In this document: positions 45,776-57,109 of the stretch, one piece after another
Numbering within the stretch: the first letter of the stretch is position 1
Layout: each line of letters begins with the position of its first letter
DNA from: Chenopodium formosanum
Taxonomy: Eukaryota > Streptophyta > Magnoliopsida > Caryophyllales > Amaranthaceae
Length of the DNA: 64,000 nt
NCBI GenBank assembly: GCA_024500155.1
Contig: CM044868.1
Span: 45,420,165-45,484,164 of the forward strand
Direction: 5' to 3'
Notes under the pieces: model-generated
What the model saw: only the letters and a program-made list of their open reading frames with translations
The model's database searches: none
What the model was told of the DNA's origin: nothing
Translations under genes and position numbers: made by a program

Positions 45776-47472
45776 TGTACGTGTCGTTCAAAGTGCGCCT
45801 ACGTAAAAGCATGTTGTGAATATGCTTGGCACTCATAGGAAGTGGAAATTGACATATACGATTAGGGACAACGATTAGGGACAAGGAAAGTAGGGAGCCG
45901 CCAACAAGTTTTTAAGGAACTTGTATACCGTTCACGGATCATAAAAGGCAACCACGATAAAGGGACAATAAAGGCTACAACGATTGACCCGTGAATGTTA
46001 CACCCCATTCATAATCCATGAGATTACTAACTCCATATGGTTCGGAACCACGAAAGGAGGATCGAGGATGATGGTACAAAGTGAGTCATGGAGTCACATT
46101 CGCCCGTATTGGCCTCTACTCGATTCTTATAGTGAAAAGTGATTCCTGCGATCTCAAAGGCATACAAACAAAAATTCAGTTTGCTCCAAACTATTATTAA
46201 GCTAAATTGGTTGAATATTAATGCAACACATAAATCTAAAATATCGTGATCACTTGATTTAATAACAAGATTAAAAAGGAACCTAAACCGGTTGTCCAAA
46301 TTATCTTATTAGGTGTGATTTTCAATTACATATTTCCTTTAAACATGCAATATAGTGATCATAAAAATAATAGAATAAACATTAATATTGGAAGCAATTT
46401 AACAATAATTCTAACAATACAAAATCGTTAGAAAAATAATAGAAATAAAAGGAACATAATTCTTACTTTGATTCTGTTTGTTTGCAACTACAAAATAATA
46501 AACATGTTAGTAACTTCAAGGAAATAATAATAAAACAATCACTAAATTAAATTAAATTAAATAGAATTGATTTGGGGCCAAACCCTCAAACAGTTCTATC
46601 TTTCACACCTTGGCCTCAGGAAGAACCACGAGTAAAGTATGGACTCCTTGGAGTACTTGAAGAAGGAATTTTGAAAGAAGAAGAAGGGTAGGCTAGTGTT
46701 TAGGCTAGAGCATAGAAGACAGAAAAATAGAGAATTAATTGATGTCCCGTACATCAGAAATGAGGGGGTATTTGTAGAGAAAATGTGCTGAGGGAACACA
46801 CGGAACCCTAAACTGATAAAAACCCTAAAAAAAGTATCCCGCGACACGGCAAACTGTACCGTGACACGTGAAATCCCACCGTCAGACGGGAAACATTCCC
46901 GTGACACGGTGCACATTTTGTGTGACGCGGGAAATATTTAGTGAACGGGGGAGAAAACGCGTTAAGGATTTACGCGGAAAGGACACGGAAATTCCCGTGT
47001 CACGGTAGGTTTCCTGTGTCACGATGAACCCCACCGTCAGACGGGAAAGTTTCCTGTGACACGGTGGACTGTTGCCATGACGCGGGAATTTTCAATCCGC
47101 TTTTCCATCTAAATTCATTTTTAACCCTAATTTCGTTCAGCATTTTAAGTGCCGATTTATAATTTCGGGCCATTTTCTGATTTTAATATTATTTGAAAAA
47201 AAAAATAAATAAAAAGTTTGGGCCAAAATAAATAATAAAACAGTAAAATAAAAAAAGGTTTGGGCTAAAATTAAATAATAAGTTTGGGCTGAAATTACAA
47301 CTATGCTTTGACCAAAGATCAAGACTAACCCATGGACTATTCAAAAATTGAATTTAATTAAATACGATTTTTTAAGCACTCTCGGGATTAAATACTGAAC
47401 CGACCAATAGTGGCGGTGAAAGGTTGTTCATCATCGGATTTGGTTTTGGGGAGACATTTTTAGGCGTCTACA
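45776..47472 (-). repeat. 5' LTR of B2
   Basis: This 1697-bp copy starts TGTACGTGTC and ends GCGTCTACA. It holds the conserved 7-bp stem (45902-45922), palindromes (46838-47085) and a mutated TATA box near 46770. It is followed by ATTAT, the target duplication, in the LTR of C. Confidence 0.9.
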
Positions 47473-48047
47473 ATTATGCTTTAACATGATTATGATTATT
47501 ATTATTATTTTGATGATTATTATTATGTTGCTTGGTATTTATTGTTATTGCTTGATCCCACCTTTTATGCATGTTTAAAGGGAATTTATACTTGTAATCA
47601 CGCTTAATAAGATAATTATAATCTTGTTTAGGGGTAATTTGATTATAATTCAAGTGATCGCCAATAATATATTTATTTGTGCATTAATATTCAACCAACA
47701 TAGATAAACAGGTTTAGGGTAAACTATTGATTGCATGTTAGTCAGAAAGCGCACATGGATACGAGAAGAATAAAGTAGAGGCCTATTATTAGGGCAGGTT
47801 CTTTCTCTTTTAGATTGGATTTATACCTTCATCCCCGAACTTCCAATCATTGTTCTAGACTTATTGGAGTTAACGTTCTCATGGAACGTTAAGGGGTGTA
47901 ACCTTCACCCTGTGAACGGTTTACAAGTTCCTAAAACTTGTTGGCAACTCTTTTGCTCTAGCTTCCTTCCCTTTGGACGTCACCATGCTTAAGTGTATGA
48001 TCACACTGGGGTTCAAGTTTGGGGTAATGCTTGAAATATTCCCTACA
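47473..48047 (+). repeat. 5' LTR of C, second part
   Basis: It resumes at the ATTAT target site and ends CCCTACA at 48047. It contains the stem ACAAGTT/AACTTGT at 47923-47941 inside GTGAACGGTTT...TTGGCAACTC, which B LTRs share. Confidence 0.88.
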
Positions 48048-48052
48048 GTTTT

Positions 48053-48070
48053 TGTCGACTCCGCTGGGGA
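48053..48070 (+). other. Primer-binding site of C (degenerate)
   Basis: TGTCGACTCCGCTGGGGA matches the B2 site TGGCGACTCCACTGGGGA at 16 of 18 positions, a few bases after the LTR end. Confidence 0.75.
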
Positions 48071-49617
48071 GGATTTCTATTTTAATTCCTGAAATTTACT
48101 TCGGCAATGATTTAGAATGAGTGGATGAGACTTGAAAAGTTCTAAGTATTTCATGTGCATAATTTTGATTAACATTTTCTTTCACAACTAGAATCGAAAT
48201 AATGCTACGAGAAACTGGAAAATTTTAAGAACACATACAGCTGCTGAGGCATGTAGGAACTGGCGTCTAGAAAACAGAGCCTGTCGCCGAAGATATGGCT
48301 CTATCGCCAGGCGACAGGGCTCATATCCCGGCGACAGTCCCTGTTGGTTGGCGCTGTGTTCTTCCAATACCGAGCTAGAAATATGCGTTCTTATTTCGAC
48401 CAATTCTAGCACTGTTGGCTTGATTCTACTTCGTGATTGAGTTTTTCTCACTTTTTTGAAACCCATATGTGTTCTACAAATGGACATAACCCTCTGGGAA
48501 TTCATGCTCCATCTACCTAATTGAACGCTTTAAGCAACAAAGGGTACATCCGAGAATGTTGAATTCACCAAACCATGGAAGCGAGTTTAACTTGCGGGGT
48601 CCCATCCACTCGTGCTAACCATTCAAAAGGTAAGGCTTCCGCGCAGTGCTTCAGACTCATAACCATGGACCCTCTTTGACTAACCCATATCCCGAACTTT
48701 AGAGAATTAGAGCCATGGTTAGGTTGCAAACTCATTGCATCATATTACGCCTACTTGACTACTTGTGCATTATATGTTGTGCATACTCTACGTGTTTTTT
48801 TCTAACTGTTTGTTTGACTTGTGTTTAAGCCTAAATAAACTAATTAATGACTAAAAGGACTTTTCATAATTAATTAATTAATTAGTTTGAGTAATTAAAG
48901 CTTACTAAATTAATCAAAACCGACTTAGTACGACTTTAGGCCTGTCCCGTAGGGTAAAATAGTGAAAGCAGTCCAAGATTAATGCTCCAGTAGTGCCGCG
49001 AAAATTAGGGCTACAGCGTCAAACGCTTCTGAGTAACGCTGTGCGACAACACTGTCGTCTGGCGTGGCACCGCAGTGTGCGGCGACAGTCCTGTTGCTTT
49101 GGCGACAGTTCAGATTTTTGCTCGAGTCATCACGATGAGTCTTATTAAACAGTTTATTAATTAGTTTGGTTATTTTATTAATGGCAGTATCCTTATTTAG
49201 TCCTTAATTGAGTCTAAGCACTTATTCCCATGGTCTTATACAAGAGTCAAAGTATATCACTTGCACTCACAAATAAAGCACACACTAATATGTATGTACA
49301 CTTTGACCATGTCTAGAGAGTCTTGTATGCGCGTATTTTCCGTCATTTTTGTAGAGGGGTAAGTCTGATATTAATCCTCCAATTAAACCACTTGTTTGAA
49401 CCAATATACTTGATTATGCACCCTATTTTTGCTTTTTTTTTTCTTTATAAACCAGTAAAGTCAAAGTCAATTTGAGTCAAGTCATTAAAACAAATAAAAT
49501 GGTTTAATTTACAGCACGTGGTCAAGAAAGGAAGGGTGTTTAATCAGAGACAACCTTTTCATTCAAGTACAACTTTTTGATAAACCAGTCAGTCGGAAAA
49601 GAAAAGCTAAGAAGATA
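48071..49617 (+). mobile_element. Leader of element C
   Basis: About 1.5 kb with no credible gene. TGTCGCC/GGCGACA-type words cluster at 48280-48345 and 49010-49110. Tat/Ogre leaders can be spliced, but I could not assign an intron. Nothing else stands out. Confidence 0.6.
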
Positions 49618-51409
49618 ATGGGGAGTCAAGAAGAAGTCAATGAACTTAAGAAGCAAATGACTAGTGTTACTGAGATGCTAAAGATATTAACCATCCAAAT
49701 CAATGACCCTGTGAAGCAACAACAAATGGAGCTCATTCATGAGAGCTTCAACAAGATATCTAATGACTAAAGGTTCCGGACATTAGCTCGCAAGGGGTCT
49801 CGGTGGACAAGGAGCTTCTTCCGCAGAAGTTCAATGCCAACGACATCACAAAATTCAATTCAAATGATAACCCTTATTTTCATTTCAGATCCTTTGAGAC
49901 TATAATGAATATTAAGGGAATCGATAGGAAAGTATTTCATTCTTTATTTTCTCTATCTCTTGAAACTGTTTGCCAACAATGGTTCTTTTGCCTTGACAAA
50001 GAGAAAACCTCTACTTGGGAATCTATTGTAAACGCTTTCATTGATAGGTATAAATGCAATATTCAAGTTGAAACTGATCATAGAGAACTTGAAATACTTA
50101 AACAAAAAGAGAAACGAAGGCTTCACTTCTTTCTTCAATAAATGGAGAGAAACTTATGCCAGGATGATTGAAGGACCAAGTAAAAAGGAATCTGTGAGAA
50201 TGTTCATTAAGATTCTCCAAGTAAAGTACTCCAACATCTTAAGTATCAAAACAACTTACATACTTTCAAGGTCGTCTATGATATTGGGATTAACATTGAA
50301 GATGACCTTGCTAAACAAAAAGCTGCTAATAATAACAACTCCAACAGTGGCTGGAAAGGTAAGAAGAACTACAATCCTTCTTCTTCCATAACCACCCACT
50401 CAAATAATGTTATCACCTTTAATTTGAGTGAAGTCCTTCCCATGAACAACCAAGGACAAAAGAAACCATTTAGGAGGAACTTTACTCCTATTAGTATGAG
50501 TTATGACACCGCATTCAACCGACTTAATACAAATGGTCTTATAACTCCTATTGGACCATTCGGGATACACCTGTTGAAAAGATGACAGCTAACTGGAATC
50601 CCAACACACATTACAAGTATCATCAAGGCAGGGTCCATCTCACTAAGAACTGTTGGAAGCTTAAGGAAGCTATCCAAAATTTTATTGACAACAATAAGCT
50701 TACATGGCCCCTTACAAGCAAGAATCCAAGCATTAACAATGCACCCCTCTCTGATTCTTTGGCTACCTCTAATGAGGAAAACCATGTTGATCCTTCATCC
50801 CTTATCAAACCAGTTGAAGAAATTCATGCTATCAAAGAAGAGGAGGAAACCTTTTTCGATGCCATGAGTGATTTCCCTTCCGGACAAGAACTTGCAACTA
50901 AGGAAGAAGTATGGATTCTAATACGATCGATGTGGGAAGGAATAGACCTGTTACGTGAAGCCATGGAATTTGCGAAAAAGCAAGAGCAGGTGGTTCAAAG
51001 CAAGCATGTTAAAATTCCACCTATGGAGAAGAAGCCATTTTCACTCCAAGTAATTGACACACCCAAGAAGAGTAGTAAGCCTTACACTACAATTGGGACT
51101 TTCTATGCTAAAATGTTCAAAATTCTCTCCGAGAGTGGTAAGGTTAAACCTCTCGAACCGAGACCATTTGAGTCATTAAAAAGGACATATAGGTTCTATT
51201 GTCCATATCATCAATCAGGGGGACATACAATCGAGAATTGTTTTAAATTCAAAGATTTAATTCAAAAGCTGATTGATAACAAGAAGCTAGTCCAAATTCC
51301 ACAAGAACAAGATATTTTCATCAATGGGGTTTGGGATAGTGATGATGAAGACGTCTATCTTAAGGATATGGAAGAACCTCCACTTTCAGTCATTTATCCA
51401 ATAAGCTAA
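49618..51409 (+). pseudogene. Element C gag with two zinc-knuckle-like motifs
   Basis: ATG at 49618 opens MGSQEEVNELKKQMTSVTEM, with a stop at about 49768. In other frames follow ITKFNSNDNPYFHFRSFETI, FHSLFSLSLETVCQQWFF, DRYKCNIQVETDH and EGFTSFFNKWRETYARMIEG. Frameshifts occur near 49790, 50120 and 50270. The long open stretch 50582-51409 carries YKYHQGRVHLTKNCWKLKEA and, 200 residues later, YCPYHQSGGHTIENCFKFKD, two variants of the same C-x2-H-x4-GH-x4-C-like motif. The first lacks the leading Cys (Tyr instead). Gag would form the particle and bind RNA. Confidence 0.8.
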
Positions 51410-52100
51410 TTTTGGGATGAAGAAGATACACTCATAGACGTCCTCACAAGATCCGGGAGAATGCAACCTTCCATCTCTACGCAACCTATTCCTACCGTGC
51501 AACAAGTTCTCATACCAATTATAGAGGGCAAAGATGTTGTCAAACAATTCAAGAAGACTATGGTCGAAATGAATATATGGAAACTTCTAACTACATCCCG
51601 AGAACATTGGTTGGCGGTAATGAACGCCTTGGACAAGATAGGGATAGACTCCAAAACCACTTCTGAGGGGTTGGCTAAATTTCTCACGAGTGATCTCCCT
51701 AGTCCCATTAACTTGATCACCTTTTCTGACAAGGATTTATCTCCGAAGGTGACAAGCATTATAAAGTTCTAAACCTCATAGTATTTTGCAAGAGGATGAA
51801 TGTCCCAATGACTCTTATAGATAATGGATTGGCAATCAATGTTTGCCCACTTAGAACTGTGAGGATGTTAGGAATAAGGGATGAAGATTTAACCCCGTCA
51901 ACATAAGGAATAAGAGCCTACGACAACACTCATCGCCAAGCTCTTGGAAAAATCACCATGAATGTAACGGCGGGAGCAATAGAACATGCCACTACCTTCC
52001 AAGTGGTGGATATTAAAGCTTCCTTTAACTTATTTTTTGGACGCCCTTGGCTTCATGACCATAAGGTCGTCCCTTCATCCCTTCATCAGCAAGTAAAAGC
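51410..52100 (+). pseudogene. Element C protease
   Basis: After a linker (VQQVLIPIIEGKDVVKQF; MNALDKIGIDSKTTSEGLAK) the active site reads TLIDNGLAINVCPL near 51815-51860. Here Asp-Asn-Gly stands in place of the usual Asp-Ser/Thr/Gly-Gly. A stop at about 51905 is followed by NTHRQALGKITMNVTAG and FNLFFGRPWLHDHKVVPSSL, the second protease motif, at about 52015-52085. It would process the polyprotein; this copy is broken by a frameshift near 51770 and the stop. Confidence 0.75.
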
Positions 52101-53096
52101 TATAGTTGGAGGTACCCCTATTACAACCGATGCTCAAGCCGTTGAAAATCCAATTACTAATGTGGAGCGGGATGAGAATGATGAAGACTTATGGGGCTTT
52201 AATGAAGAGGTCTCCTTAATCAAGGAAAATGAAAGGACCCTTCTTTGCCATGACCCCCACTCTAATATAACGGTAAATGCTATTCTCAAGAAACAAGGAC
52301 ACTTTCCCGGAATGACTCTAGTAAAGAAAAATGAGATAGAAAAACAAATGGAATTACCTGGCCTCTCTAAGTTAGATACTTTCGGACTTGGTTTCAAACC
52401 GACTTTGGAAGATCTAAAGTGAGCCCAGGAAAAGTCTAAAGCGCATAGGAACGCTCGCACCCAAAAGAAAGCAATCCCAATGGGCCAATAACCTCTTACT
52501 CTCAATGGACAGTTTATAAGAGAAGGACAGCACTATCCATGCTACGAATTTCCCGAACCTTTCGTTGTAAATGGCATAAGAAAACCTGGGTTTGAAATAT
52601 TTCTGGATTGCTATTTTCTAGAAGAGATCCCAACTCCTACTCACAAGGAGAAAGCACCCCCATGCTTTGACTTTAATGTCATGGGACTCCTCTTTGGGCG
52701 CAAGAAGGATGAGCCAAAGTATATAGAGGATAACTCCTTGCTCATTCAAACGGTTATACAAAGCAAGAATTTCAAACCTTCGAAGCTCATCACTCCGGAA
52801 GAGGGTCTAGTACAAGGATAGCGCAAGACGGTCAATGTAACTACTCCGAGTGGAAGAAAAATCTCAATAACGACAGGTTAAGGACCAATGTTTGAAGAAT
52901 CGTCTGAGTCAAAGTCAGAGTCAGAGTCTTTTCTATAGACTCTTCCAAGTCCTTAGCTGTAGCACCTCTTTCTTCTTCTCCTTCTTCTACTTTAGCATCT
53001 ACTCCTTGGATAATTAGAAATCAAGTCCCTGAGGACATTTCATTATTCGATGTAATTATTTCTGAATTTAATAACATATCTTCTTCCTCTTACTCC
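52101..53096 (+). pseudogene. Element C linker between protease and RT
   Basis: The open stretch to 52422 ends in FGLGFKPTLEDLK, shared with A. Beyond it, stops break a remnant that still reads CYEFPEPFVVNGIRKPGFEI, FKPSKLITPEEGLVQG and GPMFEESSES. The last part (52910-53096) is rich in Ser and Glu codons. It matches 1798-2567 of A. Confidence 0.65.
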
Positions 53097-54210
53097 ATGT
53101 GTTTTCCTTTAACCCAAGATGACGAGCATTGCTTAACTAACAATGAAAATGACAAAGAAATTATTAAAGCAATGGAAACACTTGAAAAGAAATCACCGGT
53201 AATTGAGAATACTAAAATGGTTCATATTTCAAACGATTCGACCATTAAAAGAGAAGTTAAAATCGGATTAACACTTAATAAAGAAGAAAAAACCAATTTA
53301 ATTAATTTACTCAAAGAATTTATCGATGTATTTGCTTGGTCATATGAAGATATGCCAGGCATTAATAGAGAAATAGCTCAACACACTATACCATTATTCT
53401 CAGGAATGAAACATGTAAAACAGAAGTTGTGTCGAATGAAACCCGTCGTAGCTCTATAAATAAAAGAAGAAGTTCAAAAACAAATAACTGCAGGTTTTAT
53501 CAGGGTAGCCAAATACCCCGAATGGGTAGCAAATGTGGTCCCAGTTCCAAAGAAGAATGGAAGGGTAAGAATGTGTGTCGACTATCGAGATTTAAATAAG
53601 GCAAGTCTAAAGGACGACTTCCCTTTACCACACATCGACATCTTAGTGGATAATACAACAAATCATGCGCTTCTCTCGTTTATGGATGGATACGCGGGGT
53701 AAAACCAGATTCTCATGGTGGAAGAAGACATGGAAAAAACGACATTTATAACACCTTGGGGTACTTACTGTTACACGGTAATGCCATTCGGGTTGAAAAA
53801 CGCGGGTGCTACTTACCAACAAGCATCAACTGCCCTACTCCATGATATGATGCACAAAGAGGTTGAAGTATATGTGGACGATATGATCGTGAAATCGAAG
53901 GATCTCCCAGGACATTTAGTAGCCTTAAGAAAATTCTTCGAAAGGCTATGAAAATACAACATGAGGTTGAATCCATCTAAATGTGCCTTTGGAGTCACCT
54001 CAGGCAAGCTCTTAGGGTATGCCATAAGCTTTAGAGGAATAGAGATAGATCCAACCAAGATCAAGGCGATTATGTCAATGCCACCGCCTAAAAGCGAGAA
54101 ACAAATTCGAGGATTTATTTGCCCGTTGCAATACATAATTAGGTTCATATCGAACCTAACAACGATATGTGAACCAATATTCAAGAAGCTCAAAAGGAAT
54201 GTGCCAGTAA
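53097..54210 (+). pseudogene. Element C reverse transcriptase
   Basis: The frame holds LKEFIDVFAWSYEDMPGINR, then VPVPKKNGRVRMCVDYRDLN, HALLSFMDGYAG, VMPFGLKNAGATYQQ and the catalytic YVDD at 53871-53882. LNPSKCAFGVTSGKLLGYAI follows. Stops in the same frame lie at 53457-53459, 53700-53702 and 53949-53951, without frameshift until about 54205. It is the best preserved RT of the two Tat elements. Confidence 0.9.
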
Positions 54211-54211
54211 T

Positions 54212-55140
54212 ATGGACGATGAGTGTCAAAAAGCCTTTGAGAAGATCAAAGCCTATCTCGCAAATCCTCCCGTATTAGCACCAGTGCTCCCAGGAAATCC
54301 TCTTAGGTTATACTTAACAGTCACCATGGAGACAATGGGGGCTATGCTTGCACAAGAAGTAGAAGGAAAAGAAAATGTGATCTACAACCTAAGCAAGAAA
54401 ATGCTCGAGTATGAAGTACGCTACACACCACTTGAGAAATTGGGCCTCGCATTAGTGTGGGCCACAACCAAGCTAAGACATTACATGCTCGTGCATACAG
54501 TCTTTGTAGTTTCTCGAATGGATCCACTTAAGTATTTGTTCAAAAAGTCAACACTCAACGGGCGCATATCAAGATGGATAGTCAACTTAGCCCAATTCGA
54601 TGTAAGATTTATGCCTCTAAAGGCTATCAAAGAATCTATGGTCTCGGATTTTCCAATAGAAGATTCGACGCCAGTACATGACAACAAATTTCCATATGAA
54701 TACTTGATGGTCACAGAAGACGATACTTGGACTTTATACTTCGATGGTGCCTTAAACCAAAAGGGATGTGGCGTTGGAGTACTATTAGTATCACCTAAAG
54801 AGGAGCACGTTCTAATCTTCATAAAGTTAAATTTCGACTTTACCAATAATGCCGCTGAATACTAAGCGTGCGTGGTAGGCCTCGAAACAACTTTGGCATT
54901 AGGAGTAAAAAATTGCTAATATTCGGAGATTCTTTCTTGATCATCAACCAAATTTCCAAAAGATGGAAAGTAGGGAGTGAAAGTTTAGCGCCTTACCAAA
55001 CCTATCTTGATACTCTGACCAACCAATTAGAAAAGGTAGATTACACCTATATACCTAGAGAGGAAAATCAATTTGTTGATGCCTTGGAAAGACTAGCCTC
55101 AATGGTTAGGATTCCCACGGAAATCGAGCAATGCCCTTAA
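54212..55140 (+). pseudogene. Element C RNase H and second (archaeal-type) RNase H
   Basis: CQKAFEKIKAYLANPPVLAP leads to the classical RNase H/connection (METMGAMLAQEVEGKENVIY, LEKLGLALVWATTKLRHYML, GRISRWIVNLAQF). The second RNase H starts with TLYFDGALNQKGCGVGVLLV, then NNAAEY, where a stop (54863-54865) and a frame change intervene. It continues with IFGDSFLIINQISKRWKV and IPREENQFVDALERLASM. Two RNase H domains mark the Tat clade. E1 follows 70 bases after the end. Confidence 0.88.
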
Positions 55141-55212
55141 CCATAGAAAAAAGGCATAAAACGGCTTACATTCAAGCCATAGAAGATGATGAAGTGATCC
55201 AAGAAGAAGAAG

Positions 55213-56996
55213 AAGCACTAGTAGAAAAAACGTATTAGGCAGCGGTTCAAACCCGGTCTAAGGCACCGGTTTGAACCGCTGCCTATTTGAGGGGTGCCAA
55301 AAACCCCCTATTTGGCACCGGTTCAAAACCGGTGCCATAGGGTTTAATAGGCACCGGTTAACCGGTGCCATAGGGTGGAATAGGCACCGGTTAACCAGTG
55401 CCTAATACTACTCTCCCGCCATTTTTTTTGGGTGGTGGATAGTTTAGGCACCGGTTCCTGCCTAACCGGTGCCTTTTGTATATATTTTTTTTTTCTTTTT
55501 TTTTTTCCATCGTGCAATAATATTTTTTTAAAAAAACCTGCAATATAATACCCTGTAATTCCAGCAATTATATTAAATATAATAATTAATAATTTTATTA
55601 TTATAATAACTAATATCAATATTATTAATTATTATATACAAAAATAATATTAGATACAAGAATTCAATTATATATATATATAGATATATATAAATATTCC
55701 CAAACGCAATACAAAAAAAAAAAAAAAAAAAAAAAAAGTTGCTTACATATACAAATAATAGTAAGTACACATATATAATGAATAATAAGTTATATATAGT
55801 TCAAAAGTTAACATAAATAATTTACAATTACAATGCATGCCATTTACATGTTGAAGGTGATGAAAAACGCCAACATGTCACGAACTTCATTAAGCTCCTT
55901 GATTGTCAACGGACCATCCTTTTGGACCTTGCAAAACTTGAAATACAAAAACATTATTTTAAAAATAATTAATTAGGCAAAAAATATGTATTTAATCAAA
56001 TATTACCTATACGACTTCTATATAGCTCATTTACTACATTACTTATCAAATGAACTATTTCTTTCTCATAACATTTCAATATTGGATAGTTGTATGTGTG
56101 TAAGCCCTAAAATTGTATAGGAGAGCATTTTATTAAGGTTTATGACGGTTTTTACCCAAAATGGCCCGAATATGGCCTATATGACCTTACTTTGCCCATT
56201 TCCTACATTTCTTATTAAATGAACTTTATTTATCTCATAACATGTCAATATTATCTAGTTATAGGTGTATAAGGAAAGAAATCACATCAAAAGAGCATAT
56301 TAACACAAAATGGCCCTAATATGGCCCATATGACTTCTATTCAACCCATTTTCTACCTTTCTTGTGAAATAGCCTTTTTGTTTCTCATAACATGTCATTG
56401 TTGGATAATATTAGGTGTCTAAGGCTAGAAATCACATCAATATAGCATTTCAAGAAGTTTAACAACGCATTTTACTCAACATGGCCCAAATAGGGCTTAT
56501 ATGACTTCTATGTAGCCCATTTTCTACATTACTTATTAAATGAACTATTTCTTTCTCATAACATGTCAATGTTGGGTAGTTGTATGTGTGTAAGCCCTAA
56601 AATTGTATAGGAGAGCATTTTATTAAGGTTTATGACGGTTTTTACCCAAAATGGCCCGAATATGGCCTATATGACCTTACTTTGCCTATTTCCTACATTT
56701 CTTATTAAATGAACTTTATTTATCTCATAACGTGTCAATATTATCTAGTTATAGGTGTATAAGGAAAGAAATCACATCAAAAGAGCATATTAACACAAAA
56801 TGGCCCTAATATGGCCCATATGACTTCTATTCAACCCATTTTCTACCTTTCTTGTGAAATAGCCTTTTTGTTTCTCATAACATGTCATTGTTGGATAATA
56901 TTAGGTGTCTAAGGCTAGAAATCACATCAATATAGCATTTCAAGAAGTTTAACCGGTGCCATATGGGGGGTGCCAAATGCAATTTTTCTACTAGTG
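55213..56996. mobile_element. Non-autonomous CACTA element E1 (1784 bp)
   Basis: The ends are CACTAGTAGAAAAAACG and CAATTTTTCTACTAGTG, perfect over 13-14 bases. The flanking triplets are AAG on both sides, though the site lies in a GAA run. The subterminal regions repeat GGCACCGGTT and its complement, including the 20-bp palindrome GGCACCGGTTAACCGGTGCC at 55350-55369. A 17-bp inverted repeat has arms at 55234-55250 and 55265-55281. The core holds two copies of a 490-bp repeat. No ORF of note, so transposase must come from elsewhere. Confidence 0.9.
56028..56955. repeat. 490-bp higher-order tandem repeat in E1, two copies
   Basis: Copy 1 starts about 56028, copy 2 about 56518, and landmarks such as TAAGCCCTAA (56101, 56591) keep an offset of exactly 490. 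Each copy contains three related subunits of about 169, 150 and 171 bases with words like AAAATGGCCC-AATATGGCC and CATTTCCTACATTTCTTAT. By eye the two copies are nearly identical over the shared part. Confidence 0.9.
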
Positions 56997-57109
56997 AAGA
57001 AGAAGAAGAAGAAGAAGAAGAAGAAGAAGAAGAAGAAGAAGAAGAAGAAGAAGAAGAAGAAGAAGAAGAAGAAGAAGAAGAAGAAGAAGAAGAAGAAAAA
57101 GAAGAAGAA
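56997..57109 (+). repeat. (GAA)n microsatellite at the right edge of E1
   Basis: About 37 GAA triplets, with one imperfection near 57097, directly follow the E1 end. They read as poly-Glu in the pol frame of C. The left flank of E1 holds only about four triplets. Confidence 0.95.

Larger units (their letters stand above)
32292..47472 (-). mobile_element. TR-GAG-like non-autonomous Tat element B2, hosting D
   Basis: The ends are TGTAGGCGTC at 32292 and GCGTCTACA at 47472, with the perfect target duplication ATTAT (32287-32291 and 47473-47477) inside the LTR of C. In - orientation the parts are: 5' LTR (47472-45776), primer-binding site (45772-45755), leader with palindrome array, gag (43780 to about 42578), noncoding 3' region, 3' LTR (40016-32292, split by D). 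There is no protease, RT or integrase. LTRs plus gag only fits the published TR-GAG class. LTR similarity is high (about 97% over the first 110 bases by eye). Without D it is about 9.1 kb. Confidence 0.85.
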
